Assembly: GCF_963678635.1 (NCBI RefSeq)
Contig: NC_087064.1
Span: 22,246,509-22,310,508 of the forward strand
Direction of reading: 5' to 3'
From: Symsagittifera roscoffensis
Lineage: Eukaryota > Xenacoelomorpha > Acoela > Convolutidae
Length of the DNA: 64,000 nucleotides
Shown one piece after another: positions 12,775 to 25,411 of the stretch. The position numbers were made by a program, and so were the translations under genes. The notes beneath the pieces are model-generated. The model did no database searches. It saw only the letters and a list, made by a program, of their open reading frames with translations, and was not told where the DNA came from. The number at the start of each line of letters is the position of its first letter. Position 1 is the first letter of the stretch.

Positions 12775-14636
12775 GACTTTTAATCATGGTTTATATAATT
12801 AGTTTAGTTAATTATTTTCACGAACAGAAGAAGACTCATGCGGGCGGAATCTTCATGCCAGAAGGACCGACTGTCCTAAAACTTTGTCAGCCAATCGGAT
12901 TCAGTACTCAAAAGTTCGAAAGAAATGAGAGGTAAAATAAGACAGTTTTGAACAGTTAAAATGGAGCTAATTGGTTAAGAATTTCCAGGCATTCGGTCTT
13001 TGTCATGCGATCAGCCACTAGTGATGAGCCTTGCCGGACTAGCATTTTTTTATAGATTTCAAAATCGAATGTGCTTAGAGTTGAATTTGATGTTAGCTGA
13101 TAATGATTTCAAATTTGGACAAATAAGATTCATTCACACGTTTAAGGGTTTCACAAAAACTCCTTGAAAAATGGGCTTGACGTGAAAATGCGCATTTTGT
13201 AATAGATTTTTTGAGTTGCATGGATCTAATAGAAGGCTGGTCCAGGCGCCCACCACCAGGTCATTGGGAGAGACTTTTCACTAATAAACTTCTCAAGTTT
13301 GTTTTTAATTGAATCTTTTCCTCGAAAATATAACATTTCGTGATTTTTTGGTATCGAAACTAGTTTTTGTCAGAAAATTTTGGCAATGAGCCTATATCAG
13401 CAGAAGCAATGGGATCAGAGAAGGAACTATTGGTTGTAGCAGGGTAATGGATAGGCCCTTTTTAGAGTTTCGACCTTGCACCAACAAAATGTTCAACTTC
13501 TAAAAATTTGTTTTGAAATCTTCTGTTTCAAGAGTACAACAAATCTGTAGAGTTATTAGGAGCCAATATGAGCCTTTTTGGAGGCCATTTAACAGCCAAT
13601 ACACTCTAAAAATCCCAAGCAAAAAAATACAGTTGTTAGTTAGAACCCTCCAAAAAGACATACGTGTCGCTTGCAAATTTTTGGCACAAACGTCTCTGGC
13701 ACAAGAAGTACTTAGGAACCCAAAATGACTTTTTTTATTAGTTTAACATTCGACACAGAGGCGAAGCAGAGCTACTGCAGATGAGCTTTCCACTACCCTT
13801 TATCTCATTGAACCCACAATATCAGATTTGGGAGAGAAAATTTCGAGAAAAGTCAAAAATTTTCAAAAAAAAATGTCGCAAATTTTTTACTTTCTGGGCG
13901 TAGTCGAAAAGAGAAAAGTCGAAAAGATCCAAAAAACAGTCAAAAATTTGAGTTTTCCGAGGGACGTAACTTTACGTGCAGAAAAAATGGCCGTAGCCAC
14001 TTATGCAGGGGAGCTATTCAAAACAGTTCTTTCCACTGAAACCAAACACTCATATTTGAGAGTAGTTTCCGAGAAATTGAAAAAAAATAATGATTTAAAA
14101 AATGGGTAAAATATTTCCCCATACTTTATCGAAGGCTGTAGAGAGAGGAGTCAAGTAAAAAAGACTCTAGTGGAGCATGCACGCACACAGAGGAAAAAAC
14201 GGTTTTTCAATTGATACTCCTTTCTTGAAAAACTGAAATTTTGGCAAAAACTGAAAAAATTTTCCAAAAAAAAAAAATGAAATTTTAACAAACAGATAGG
14301 TAAACGTACAGCCAACTTGAAAAGTGCAGAGGTGACTGCTGAAATTGTGTTGATCTTGAAATAACTCAAAAATAGGTCATTAAGCCGATGAAAAAATAGG
14401 CCGAAAAAATTTTGCCAAGGAATTTTTTTAGCGGAACAAAAAAAAATCGAAGCAAATATGAAGGTAAGTAAAAATAAAGAAAAGTGGACATAAATCAAAT
14501 ACTAAAAACAACATAAGAAAATGTGCAGAAAAAACGACAATTCTAAGATGTGACAACTAAGCCGACAACAGACAAGCAGACATATTATTGGCCAATAGTA
14601 TTTTTTAGGAATATTTCCCGTTTAAAAAAAACAAGT
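12775..14636. other. Non-coding part of copy B
   Basis: Counterpart of 7217-9057 with indels. An ORF at 13828-14109 overlaps the counterpart of 8297-8518 but differs in length and N-terminus, which argues against a conserved protein. Confidence 0.4.
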
Positions 14637-14708
14637 CATGGTCTAACTCGAACCCAGGATCTTTCCCGTCCCAGGCATATTGGTTACCTCTAAGCTATGT
14701 TGACAAGG
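14637..14708 (-). repeat. tRNA-derived (SINE-head-like) sequence, copy B
   Basis: Duplicate of the sequence at 9058-9130, with the same A-box-like and B-box-like words on the minus strand and single-base differences. Confidence 0.55.
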
Positions 14709-15853
14709 GACGCTAAGAAATTTAACTACATTAAGAAACAAGATAAAGATGAGTCCAGACGTCTAAATGAAACCTGTGGACAAACTTGTTTACGGGAAAC
14801 AAGGTCTAGTACCCGGTTTCAATACCCTTGCTTATCGCAAGGGTATTAAGAAACCCAATTAGAGTACCAAATGAAATTTCTCAAATTGGCGAAAGATTTT
14901 ATTATGAAATTTTAATGCATCTCAAATATTATTAATTGAATGAATGCCATCAAAAAGTTAAGTACGCCTTGAAATCTTATTCACAGAAGAGGACATATTC
15001 ACGGTCCATCAACCGCTGCTAATTATCTATTGCTATTTGTCCTTTCAAGTTATTCAAAATCCAACCGCTGCTATTTATCTGTTGCTATTTGGCCTTTCAA
15101 GTTCCTTCCAAATCCATTTTTGAATAGCCGATATTCCTAATAAGTAGCCTCATAGCTGATTGTTTGTACAGTGTGCTTCAGATACAATCTTTAACAATAA
15201 TTTCAAGTCTCTCAGTGTTTCACCAGCTGGCGCAATGAAAATTTGACAGTAGAAAATGGACAAACATTTTGAAGTAAAAATTTTTCCAACGGTGACATCT
15301 GATAAGTCAATTAAGAGCTCAAACGGAAGTCATTGAGTTTCTGAGAAATTAGTTTGCAGATTTTTTGGGTCTTTTTACTAATTCTGCCCAAAAATCGATA
15401 TTTCAGTATCTTAAATTGGAACAAGTTTTTTTCAATCTGATTAGCCAAAATAAGCCAATCAAATTTCAGTACCATCTTAAAATTTGAATTAGAAATAAAC
15501 CAAATTGGCATCAGGTTAAGAATGTTTTGTAAATTAGTCAAAATTATTTCAAATACGCTCAAACCATTAACTAAAATTTCGACCGTTTTCCAAGCTTGAG
15601 TTTCAATACACTTCGACTTTTGACAACTTTGCGGCAAATTGGATTGATCGAAAATTCTGTGCTGGTATCTTTTTCGTTTTTTTTTGCTGTCAGGCTAGTT
15701 ACCCACTATTTCTCAAAATATTTATTTGGTCACAAGACTTAAGCCCGTTACATATGTATTTCAAAAACCTAAATCAGTAGGCTTTTATTTTTCAAACAAA
15801 AATTTGCCAGGGATGTAGTCTGGCATCACAATTAAGACCTTGCAGCCATAAAT
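14709..15853. other. Non-coding end of copy B
   Basis: Counterpart of 9131-10270, with no gene supported. Confidence 0.35.
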
Positions 15854-18142
15854 CGAATTCAAAAAAAAATTCTAAAAATGATCTGTCTCGATAACAACTG
15901 GTCTGGAAAAAATGGTGTCTGAAAAATAAGGTCTGAAAAACATGAAGACTGAACTTCATCACCTAATTTTACAGTAAATTTTCTCATAATTTAAGCTATT
16001 ATTACCTAAATCTTGCAGCATACATAATCCAGTTATTTTATAATACTTGCACCTCAACCTATCCTTGTTTATAGTTATGACCTCATTTTTTGCTGTTGTT
16101 TTTAGGCCGGGGTCGGATTGGGCTCTCCCCAGGTCTAGAAACTTCACGGCATTCACCGGCCCAAGCCACAGGTCTGCAGGGTTAAGTGGGGAGGGCTTTT
16201 GCGGACAGGTAGAAAGTAGTGTGCAGTCCAAGATTGCAGACTGGATCGTCTAGTCAGGAAAGATAGGTTTTCAAAATCCGACTATATCCTGATCGAAGAG
16301 AATTTACAGCAGATAGTTCTGGAGAGGGATTGTTCTGAGGGGTTACCTTTGGGTGGATGGATACAAATAACTAAAGAGGGAAGGGCTCGAGCAAGGAACT
16401 TGCTTACTTGTTTTGTGTAATTGAGTTCCAAAAAGGGTTCAATTATTTGAAAACAAAGTTGAAAAAAATTGCCAAGGTGATGGGAGCGGTAGGCGGGGAT
16501 AAAAAAAATTGAGAAGTTGTGAAATCGTGGTTACTGACAATAAAAATTTTAACTTCACTGTGCAAATGGACGCTGGAACTTATGACGGAGGAACCAGTAA
16601 TAACAGCGAGTGAAGTCTCGGAAGAGGATTGTGTAGTTTCGATTTTAAAAGGCACTGCTTGGTTCTCATCCAGAGGCGCAATAGTCGATTCGTTTGTTTC
16701 ATTGCTGAAATCTGACCGCCTCCATCGGCTTCTATGAGAACCATAGCTTCGAGTGCGCGTTTGCATCCACTAGTACAAGTGCGTCGCTAGGTTCTAGCAT
16801 ATCAGAAAGGGATGCGGATTAACTGAGGGGACAACTGGATCTCGGATGAGATGTACAAGTTACATGTACGGATTTTAGACGCACTGGCTAGCACTGATAT
16901 ACACTAGCCTCCATTGTTCCGTCTTAGCGTAAAAAATAAAGGGGCCGAGAAATTGAATGTCTCAATATAATTTCTTGGAGGACGGCGATATGGATTTCCC
17001 CGAAACTCCACTACGATTTAAAAGCGAGATTCTTGAAAAGCTTTTGGATGGGCTTAGAGAACAAGAATTGAACAAAAGGGGCGCAAGTGGACTGAAATAA
17101 TTTCGATGTGCAGGTTGAAGTTTCTGAGAATTTGATGGTAGTTGGTGGGATGGTTGAAAGTTAGGGTTGAATGGAGGGCAGTCAGGGGTAGGGAGTTTGA
17201 TTTCGAGGCCGTCAAGGTAAAAAATAGTCTAGAGTGCACAAGGGACAGTTCAAATCTCGGTGGTGTTCGCTTTAAAAATTCTGGCCACTACATTCAAAAA
17301 ATATCCAGCCACATATCTGGAATCAAACGCTGGCTTGAGTTATTTTAATCGTAAATATACAAAGGAAATATTGTTATGGACCTTTATGGGTTGGGATTTA
17401 TACCGGAGCGGAGTAGTAGTATCTGGATAAGCAGACGGAGCAGCCTAGCCGGCTTCGGACGCTCCGTAACCGAACACCTGGAGGCTTCTGAGCTTTCCTC
17501 CGACCCATGTAAGGGGTCGCATCCACCACGTGACCTCATATTCTCAAGTTTTGTGTATTTAATCTGAGATCATTTATGGAAAATTTAATTTAACTTAACT
17601 ATGCTGCAAAAAAATAATTCACATTTTTACAATGCAGATTATAGATAGACACCAGTAATATATTTAGAGACAACAAGAGATCCATCTTCGAACTAAATAA
17701 TTCAAACAATTTATTTAAGAACTGTATTTGAAAGAATTAAAACCATTTTAAATTTCATTGAATAGTCTTACTGTACAATACATTGAAAACTGCAAACAAT
17801 ATTAACACCGAAGTTCCTGTAATTAATATTTCCTCTCATAATTCATACCGATGAAATCCAGCACCAAGTTGTCTAACCTAGATAGTTGAGCATACTATCA
17901 TAAAACAGGATATCGATATTGACATACAAAAGCACTATTAACATTTCAATTAATGCAACCTAGTAATGAGCATTATACAGTACAACTCCTTATTTCAGTT
18001 CCTAAAAAGAAGTCCCTGGGTGTATTTCAACCATATAGTCTGAACAACATTACTCGAAAAGTTATTAGTACACACGCAACTACGAATCTGCTTCTTTTGC
18101 AAGGCTCGAATATGCAATTTTCGTACAAAGATCGACTGAACG
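15854..18142. other. Spacer downstream of the golgin gene
   Basis: About 2.3 kb with no convincing gene. The best candidate is a 107-codon minus-strand ORF at 16443-16766 that starts MQTRTRSYGSHRSRWRRSDF and is Ser/Thr-rich. It could be an exon but has no recognisable domain. A GC-richer patch at 16100-16260 and another at 17376-17545 stand out from the AT-rich surroundings and may be old element fragments. The golgin 3' UTR must lie in the right part of this stretch. Confidence 0.35.
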
Positions 18143-21100
18143 CTACAAAGGAATCCATTTCTGACCTTGTTTCACAGCTCGTAAGATCTCTTTAGATTCC
18201 CTGTCGTCAAACTTTGCAATTGACACCAAAACTTTCGCCATCACCATCTTCTCCTGGCCCATGATGAACTGTCTCAGAATAGTTCTCAGGAACTGCAGTT
18301 GAGTTGGGTCTTCCATGTTGAACAAGTTCTCCTGACTAGAAAGCGATAGGTTAGCAGGGGACGTTAACACAGCAACTTCCTCTCTCTGATTACTCGGCGA
18401 AGCGATACTTTCTTCTGACATACTTGCTCCATTCACATGCAACCCGTTGTTATCTGAGGATCGACTTTCGACTGTGGATGATACCAAGTCGTGATATTTC
18501 TCCGAATAATATTCGTCCATTTCTCGCACAATTTTATCTCTTTCTCGCTTCAATCTCTCGTCACAGTCTTGGTCTTTTGACTTCAAACTGGTCTTCAAAG
18601 TTTCCTCCATTCGCTCAATTTCAGATTCCTTCGCTTCTAAGAGTGATTTCAAATCCGAATTTTTCTGTGCCGTTTTTGCTTCCTTACTCAATAAATCATT
18701 TCTTGATCTTTCAGCCTTGTAATTTGATTCTAAATCTTGTATCTCAAACTCCAAATTCGCGATTATCAGTTTTTGTTCCTGTACCTGTTTCTCTAAAACT
18801 CTTTGGTCTTCGTGCGATTTGTTTTCCATCGCTTTGACTTTCTGCTCATGTTGTTTTTCCATTCGTTTGATGTCACTTTGCGAGGTGTGAACAAGCGTTT
18901 CGTATTTTTGTTTGTATTCGTGCAAGGTCGCCGACAAGGTTTCCTTGTGCAACTGAGTCGTCAACTCGGCTATTCTCGTCTCTAATTCCTGATTGGCAAC
19001 TTCTTTCTCCGCGATCTGATGACGCAACGATGCGATTTCCTCGTTGAAGTTATTACTCAACTCTGTCTCTGATTCGGCCGCTTTTTGTTCACATTCTAAC
19101 AACAAGTTCTTCACGTTTTCTTGATGACTCAAGGTCAAGTTAGTCATTTCTTCGTTATGAGATTTGACAATTTTGCTCATTTCTTCTTCGTGATTCCGTC
19201 TCAAACTCTCTGTTTTCTTCTGCGAAGTGCTCTTTCCTTCTCTTATCTGATCGTCGAGACTTTTAACTAGGGAAGCATGTTTTGTTTTTATTTCTGAAAT
19301 TTCATCTCCGTGCTTCGACCGGATTTTCTGCAAAGTGTCTCTTAGTTTAACAATTTCGTCAGATTGTGTTTTAATTTCTCTGTCCTTCGATAATTTTTCC
19401 TCATTCGAAGAGGTTTTCAGTGTTTCAATTTTTTCTTTATTTCTTTTATTGCTCTCCTCCATTTTCATTTGATACTTTTGATAGTCTTTTTTAACTGTGG
19501 CAAGTGTCATTTCAACTTCCGATTTCTCATTTTGAAGTAACTTCAAATCCGCTGCTAGTTTATTTCTTTCCATGTAATGCGACTTCGTCATAGACTGTTT
19601 TTCTTCGTCATATGCTTCTTGATTCCTCCTACAAGTTTCTTGGCTCGATTTCAACTCATCGCTTAACTGAACTAATTGCGCTTCCTTTTCTGAAATTTCA
19701 ATTTGTAAACTATCGACTTTTGCCTCCAGTTTTCCAAATTTTTCCTTGCCATCGTGTTCTAATTTTCGGCGCAATTCTTCATTTTCACTTTTGAGAGACT
19801 TCAACTGTTCTTCCAGCTGATGTCGCACCAACATAACATCATTTTGACTCTGTTCCAGAGTTGAATTCACTAACTTGTGACTTTCTCCAAGTTCGCTAGT
19901 CAACCTTTCAACTTCAGATTTATTGTTTGAGTTTTCCACAAACAAACTTTCTTTTTCCTCGAGGAGATATTTGAGCTGTTCTTGTTGATCAACCGTCATT
20001 TGTTGAATTTTTTCAATTTCCTTGTCTTTAGCTTTGAATTTCTCGTTGATTATTTGCTTTTGAGACGAAAACTTTTCTTCTACTTTCTTTTTGTAGTCGT
20101 CGAACTTTGCTTTTTGCTGCTCATTAACTGTTTGCGCAGATCTTAATTTTTCTTGTTCTGATTGTAAAGTTTTCAATTGTGACTCAAATTCAGCTTGGCT
20201 CGTTTTGAGCCTCGAATTAAGTTGTTCGACTTCGCTTTCCAGACTAATTTTTGTCTCTATTGATTTCTTAAGTTTCGTTTCATAATCAGTCGTTATTTCT
20301 TCCACTCGGCTTTCCGAGTCTTCGAGGGAGTTTTTGAGGAATTTCACTTCGTTTTCTTGCTGCTCCAGTTCATCACGCAGTTTACTTATCCTTTCCTCGT
20401 AGCTTTTTTCATACTCGTCTAGCAAACTGTTCACGCGAGAAGCATTAGAATCAGCCTCCCCAAACGCTTTTTCCAAACCTTCTATTTTTTCATTGAAACT
20501 TTTCCTTTCTAGGCTGAATTGTTCTGCCTGATCCTCTAATGACGATTCCCATGAGCTTTTAGCTTCCAGCAATTTTACATGGTCCTCTTTTAGCTTTTGC
20601 AACGATGAAATTTCGGTTTCCTTTTCTTGGACTAAAGCATTCAACTTGTGCTTCGCTTCATTTAGTTCCTTTGTAACTTCTTCCAAATTTTCTATTTTAG
20701 TTTTTAATTCTGTTAACTTTGACTCTGCATTCGAAAACTTTTCAGTCATTTCAGATAGTTCTGCTCTGCATTTTTCCAGCTCTTTATTCAACTCTAACTT
20801 TTCGTTCGTGAAAACTCTTTTCTCTTTGTTGAACGCGTCTTTTAATTCTATTTCAAGATCATTTACAGCTTGTTGTTTTTCGACTAGCAATTTTTCCTTC
20901 ATACTTTCAAACTCTTGTGACAACTGGTGGTAATTGCGCTTGACCTCCACATTTTCCAGTGCGCAATTATCGTACTCTTCATTTGAGACTGAATTCTGAC
21001 TACTCGCTGCAACTGCATCGGCCAAAGCTTCAACTTCGTCCACTTTACACTCCAGTTCTTGCTGCAGTTCTTTCACTCTTTCTTTCAAACTTGACACTTT

Positions 21101-23959
21101 CTGGTCACGATCTTTCGAAATCGAAGCCACTGACACTTCTAAAGTTTCCTTCTCGGAACATAACTCTTCAATCCTACTGGTCAATTTTCCTTCTTCATAC
21201 TTGGTGTAACTGAGCGACTCAATTTTTCCCATCAGCTCCTCAATCCGTGCATTGGCACTTGTCAAATCGGCCTGAAGCTCGTTCTTATCGTTCGTGCAAT
21301 TTAGAAGATTGCATTCTGTCAATGAATTTTCGCTGTCAGTTTGTGCCGACTGTTCCATCGACTCGCTTCGGGTTAACTTCGATTCCGTCAAAGGAATCGA
21401 TTCTAAAAACGATTCCGCTTGACTGCACACTATGGATTCTTCTTGGATATTTTCAATAGCATCTTCATGAATTTCAATTTGGTTACAATGCTCTCCATTT
21501 GGAGAAGAATGAAATCCATTCTGCACAGATTCAACGTGCTCCTTAAATTGTGTTTGATTCAGAACTTCCATATTTTGAATTAAATTTCTCAATTCACGAT
21601 TCGAGTTTTGCAACCCTTCGAGTTCAGCTTCCAATGTCGAAACTTTACATCTGCAGCTTTTAAGTTCGGCTTCATTCGCTTCAATAATCTGTGACTTTGA
21701 TTGTACTTCTGAATTGAGCAGATCAATTTTCCCAATCATTTCAGTTTTTTCTTTGATCGCCTCTGATTTTTCGTTTTCAACTCTGTCTAAGGTCATTTTC
21801 ATTTCTGAACTTTCATTCTCGCAAGCGGACAGTTTCTCCTGCAGATCTTGATTGTCGACCTCAAGAATTTTCAGCCTTGATTCTATTTCGGCTTTGCATT
21901 CATGTGCTTCGTGATGTTGCTTTTCGGAATTAGAAATTGTCTCCTTGCACTTTTCTATTTCGACATTTAGACCAGAAATTACTGATTCCTTAGATGCAAA
22001 TTCTGATCGCAAACGAACTATATCATTTGACAACTCCAAATTTTTATTCGAAATTTCATTGCTATTGTGTTTTAAAGATTCTAAAGCTAATTGGATTTCC
22101 TGTTTTGCTGATTCTGAACTTGACAATTTATGATCCAGATCGGCGATTTTGGCAGTCAAAGTAGTTTCAAGTTCGCTCGAACTTTTCTCCTTTTCTTCTT
22201 GCAACTCTATTTTCTGTCTTTCTATTTCTTTAAAGCTCCTCTCACTTTCACTTAAACGTTTCTCAAGTTCTTCTTTTGACGTCAAAACAGTTTCACGATT
22301 TCGTTTCGCTTCGGCTAATTCATCATTCAAAGTAATTACTTTTTCTTCACACGTTTTCAGCCTCTTTTCAACATCTTCGCGCGAACATACTTCAAGCTTA
22401 TGCAGTTTTTCCGACTCTTCTAAATCTCTCCTCAGCTTTTCGGATTCTTGACAGCCTTTTTCTAACAATTTTTGACAATCTCGCAACTGCATTTCGAGAT
22501 CTGCTATGGATTTTACTGCTTCATTTACCCGATTTTCTGAATCTGTCAAGTTAAACTCAATTTTCGAACTTTCATCGTTTCTACTTAAGTTAGTTTTGCT
22601 CTCGATCAAAGCCTGATATTTATCGATATAAGATTTCAAATCACTTTCCAAATTTTCGATTTGAGCTGATTTTGAACTTAGTTCACTTTCCAAAGTGGCT
22701 TTTTCAGTTTTCAACTGGCTAACTTCGTTCACAATATCCGAAGATTCGTCTCCTTGCTCCAATATTGCACTGAGCTGGTAACACTTTGCGTAAACTTCGT
22801 TCAATTTAGCTTCTCTCTCCAATGATGATTGGATTTGATTGTCGTCGAAATTCGGTCCATTTTCACAATCATCAGTGAACTTTTTAATCAATTCTATATA
22901 CATTTTACCCAAAGTTTGGCTCAACATACAAGGTGATTGCGAGGCTTCCAGTTGACTTCTAACTGACTCATTAAAGGAATTCTGTAAATCTTTACAAAAC
23001 TTTTCATACATTTTCAATTTAACAACATAACTCTGCAACTCTTCGTGTTGAGTCATAATCTCGTCAAGATTTTCCTCACTTTGCGTCTTTCTTCCCGATT
23101 TCAGCAGTGAAATTTTCTGATTAAGAGATTCGATTATCATCGTTTTCTCTTCTAAATCGTCTTGAAGAACTTTCTCCAGGTGTGCTTTCGCCTCTCTGTC
23201 TAGATGTGACGCTTCTTTCATTTCGCTGATTTTCCTCATGTACTTATCCTGCGTCGTCTCCAGCAACTGAGTTAGCTTATGCTGATCTTTACTCAAATCT
23301 TCATTCTGAATTTTACATTTTCTTAACGTAGTTTTATAGTTCTGTAATCTGACTTTGTTTTTGATAAAAGCTGACACTATTTGATCTGTTGTGTAATTAG
23401 CCAAAATTTGTGTTTTCTGGATTTCTATTTCTTCTTCATTTGGGATTGCGATTATTTCCTCTCCTCCTTTTCCTTGTTTTCCCGCCCCCCGAACAGCACC
23501 AGTGGGAGAAACGATACTTTCCGAGTTCTCTGATATGATGGTTGGCATGACATGCTGACTCACTGAACTACCAGCTTCCGATGCGCTTTCGTCCGAGTAG
23601 CCCGACTGGAAAGATCGCCCACCCGAGAACAAGGGCGTTGAAACTTCGTTCTCGGCAACTGAGTTTACACTTAGAAGACTTGAGCTCAGATTCTGATTGG
23701 ACACCGAGTACTCTCTGCTCACTCTTCCGGGAGTCGTTATATTGTACTCAAACCCGGAAGACGCTCCAACAACATCGCTGGCGACGGAACTCGCGTCCGA
23801 GGGTTTACGCGTGCGTTCGGGAGGCATCGGCTGCTCTGCTGCCACAAACACATTCGTTAGACTCTGTCTGGGAGAAACTGCTGACTTCAGAAGGGCTTCT
23901 TTCGAAGAATCTACTTGAGCGGCCAATTTGTCGCGAAACCCTTTGAAATTGAACTCCAT
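18143..23959 (-). CDS. GRIP-domain golgin, golgin-245/GOLGA4-like
   Basis: 1,938-residue protein in a single uninterrupted ORF ending in TAG. Golgins of this class are trans-Golgi tethers: the C-terminal GRIP domain binds Arl1-GTP and the long coiled coil captures endosome-derived vesicles. Seen here: residues 1-170 are Ser/Pro-rich, with an amphipathic start (MEFNFKGFRDKLAAQV) that fits the vesicle-binding N-terminus of such golgins. Residues 175-1820 are almost wholly heptad-type coiled coil, rich in E, K, L, S and Q. The last 56 residues hold FLRTILRQFIMG followed by MAKVLVSIAKFDDRESKEIL, the pattern of the golgin-245 GRIP domain, with Phe where the usual key Tyr stands. Having no intron in 5.8 kb is unusual for an animal golgin. 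GRIP assignment is firm; the exact orthologue is an inference. Confidence 0.88.
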   Translation of the reverse strand: MEFNFKGFRDKLAAQVDSSKEALLKSAVSPRQSLTNVFVAAEQPMPPERTRKPSDASSVASDVVGASSGFEYNITTPGRVSREYSVSNQNLSSSLLSVNSVAENEVSTPLFSGGRSFQSGYSDESASEAGSSVSQHVMPTIISENSESIVSPTGAVRGAGKQGKGGEEIIAIPNEEEIEIQKTQILANYTTDQIVSAFIKNKVRLQNYKTTLRKCKIQNEDLSKDQHKLTQLLETTQDKYMRKISEMKEASHLDREAKAHLEKVLQDDLEEKTMIIESLNQKISLLKSGRKTQSEENLDEIMTQHEELQSYVVKLKMYEKFCKDLQNSFNESVRSQLEASQSPCMLSQTLGKMYIELIKKFTDDCENGPNFDDNQIQSSLEREAKLNEVYAKCYQLSAILEQGDESSDIVNEVSQLKTEKATLESELSSKSAQIENLESDLKSYIDKYQALIESKTNLSRNDESSKIEFNLTDSENRVNEAVKSIADLEMQLRDCQKLLEKGCQESEKLRRDLEESEKLHKLEVCSREDVEKRLKTCEEKVITLNDELAEAKRNRETVLTSKEELEKRLSESERSFKEIERQKIELQEEKEKSSSELETTLTAKIADLDHKLSSSESAKQEIQLALESLKHNSNEISNKNLELSNDIVRLRSEFASKESVISGLNVEIEKCKETISNSEKQHHEAHECKAEIESRLKILEVDNQDLQEKLSACENESSEMKMTLDRVENEKSEAIKEKTEMIGKIDLLNSEVQSKSQIIEANEAELKSCRCKVSTLEAELEGLQNSNRELRNLIQNMEVLNQTQFKEHVESVQNGFHSSPNGEHCNQIEIHEDAIENIQEESIVCSQAESFLESIPLTESKLTRSESMEQSAQTDSENSLTECNLLNCTNDKNELQADLTSANARIEELMGKIESLSYTKYEEGKLTSRIEELCSEKETLEVSVASISKDRDQKVSSLKERVKELQQELECKVDEVEALADAVAASSQNSVSNEEYDNCALENVEVKRNYHQLSQEFESMKEKLLVEKQQAVNDLEIELKDAFNKEKRVFTNEKLELNKELEKCRAELSEMTEKFSNAESKLTELKTKIENLEEVTKELNEAKHKLNALVQEKETEISSLQKLKEDHVKLLEAKSSWESSLEDQAEQFSLERKSFNEKIEGLEKAFGEADSNASRVNSLLDEYEKSYEERISKLRDELEQQENEVKFLKNSLEDSESRVEEITTDYETKLKKSIETKISLESEVEQLNSRLKTSQAEFESQLKTLQSEQEKLRSAQTVNEQQKAKFDDYKKKVEEKFSSQKQIINEKFKAKDKEIEKIQQMTVDQQEQLKYLLEEKESLFVENSNNKSEVERLTSELGESHKLVNSTLEQSQNDVMLVRHQLEEQLKSLKSENEELRRKLEHDGKEKFGKLEAKVDSLQIEISEKEAQLVQLSDELKSSQETCRRNQEAYDEEKQSMTKSHYMERNKLAADLKLLQNEKSEVEMTLATVKKDYQKYQMKMEESNKRNKEKIETLKTSSNEEKLSKDREIKTQSDEIVKLRDTLQKIRSKHGDEISEIKTKHASLVKSLDDQIREGKSTSQKKTESLRRNHEEEMSKIVKSHNEEMTNLTLSHQENVKNLLLECEQKAAESETELSNNFNEEIASLRHQIAEKEVANQELETRIAELTTQLHKETLSATLHEYKQKYETLVHTSQSDIKRMEKQHEQKVKAMENKSHEDQRVLEKQVQEQKLIIANLEFEIQDLESNYKAERSRNDLLSKEAKTAQKNSDLKSLLEAKESEIERMEETLKTSLKSKDQDCDERLKRERDKIVREMDEYYSEKYHDLVSSTVESRSSDNNGLHVNGASMSEESIASPSNQREEVAVLTSPANLSLSSQENLFNMEDPTQLQFLRTILRQFIMGQEKMVMAKVLVSIAKFDDRESKEILRAVKQGQKWIPL

Positions 23960-25411
23960 TAAGTCGTATAAAAAACTGAATATGAAGATGGGAACTTTTA
24001 CATTGGGAATCTTTTGTTTACCAATGAAGTTCTCCGTTTTGCAATATCATGATTAAAGCGAAGCATTTGAATCTGAAAAACGCATTTGGAAAGCTCAAGA
24101 AAATCTAATATTAACATCGCATCAGATGAAGTTAATGTTTCGGAATGAATTATCATACTTTCTGTTCCATGGTGCTTCTTGGTCTTTCTGAAAAAGAAAA
24201 CATTCGACTAATTGCGACCAATTCGTTTCAGATTACTGCCACCTTATTGTTCAATGGTTCATTCAATTAAACTTCAAATATTCGGCGCCAAAAACAATTG
24301 GCAAAATGTAAGTGGACAACGCCGAAAAAATCCAGTGACCTCTTGTGCGAATTTGAAGCAATTTAATTGGACATGAAAAGTACAATTTAACATAAAATCA
24401 TCTTCAGAAAACACTTGATATATTGGCTCCTGACCGCATATTTGCGCATATATTTTCAACTTTCTGTTGCGCAGCATGTTTCTCAAGTGAACATGCTGTC
24501 ACTAAATTATAACATGTATATAATTCGATATCCACAAATTATCCGTTTTCAGCATCTGGAAGTCCAAATTTTTCATTTCGTAGTGTTTTTCAATGTCAAT
24601 TTGAATTATAATTGCCCCCATTGAATGAAAAAAGAAAAAGAACAAAAAATTTATTATTAACACAGAAGAGAAGCACACTTCAGTTTGGTAAATTTTCATA
24701 CATGCAAATCGTTCATGATATCGATCTGTTTTGTAAATCATTGGTTATAAAACGTAATGCAATGCTTTTAATTAACACCAAATTAGTGAAACGAATATTA
24801 GCAGATTCATTTCAGTAGAATCTTAACTGATTTTCTCTGAAGAATAAACTATACAAAAATAAGATAACAGGCTATACAAAGATATTTTAAGAAAGACACT
24901 CAAAGTTCCGGGAACATCATTTTGAAATTCAAACTTTATTTGTAGCAATTTACAAGCCCACAAAATATGAGAGAACTTTCATTAAAAAAGCCTTCAATTT
25001 CGAAGAAAAGCGTAGCAGAGTACTACGCAACCAAATTTTTTGTACATTGAAAGTACAGTAAACATGCTTCGAAGATTACGAAAACAATAAACGATGAGGA
25101 TGATTTATTCACGAAACCGATTGGTCGGCAACCTTGTGGCGGTGCCTTCGTGTGTTGTTTACACGAACGTTCTAAAATAGAAGATATTGGGATTTTTTAA
25201 ATGCAGTTACCAAGACGTTGTCGCTTTTTGTGATGGGATGGGATCAACACATTCAAATTTTTACCTCTTAGAACTGCAGGAGTCAAATCGAGCGCTTTAT
25301 AATCATAACCAAATGAAGCGATTTTAAAGTGTTTATTTATTAAAAGAAAACCTAGCAATGCAGCATATGATAGCTCTACACTCGAAGCATATATTAGGTC
25401 AGGTGGCCAGT
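23960..25411. other. Upstream region of the golgin gene
   Basis: AT-rich intergenic DNA that must include the golgin promoter. No clear TATA box or other site was identified. A short perfect hairpin (gcgtag ... ctacgc) lies at about 25010-25028. Confidence 0.4.

Larger units (their letters stand above)
10271..15853 (+). repeat. 5.58 kb tandem duplication, copy B
   Basis: Second head-to-tail copy of the unit at 4711. It ends at cataaatcg, after which single-copy sequence starts (aattcaaaaaaaaa). It carries the disrupted form of the orphan gene, the second tRNA-like sequence and the same non-coding blocks. Confidence 0.93.

Noticed and set aside
18424-23946. Many plus-strand ORFs (up to 137 codons) across the golgin region
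   Set aside because: They are antisense shadows of a Glu/Lys/Leu-rich coiled coil and have no domain.
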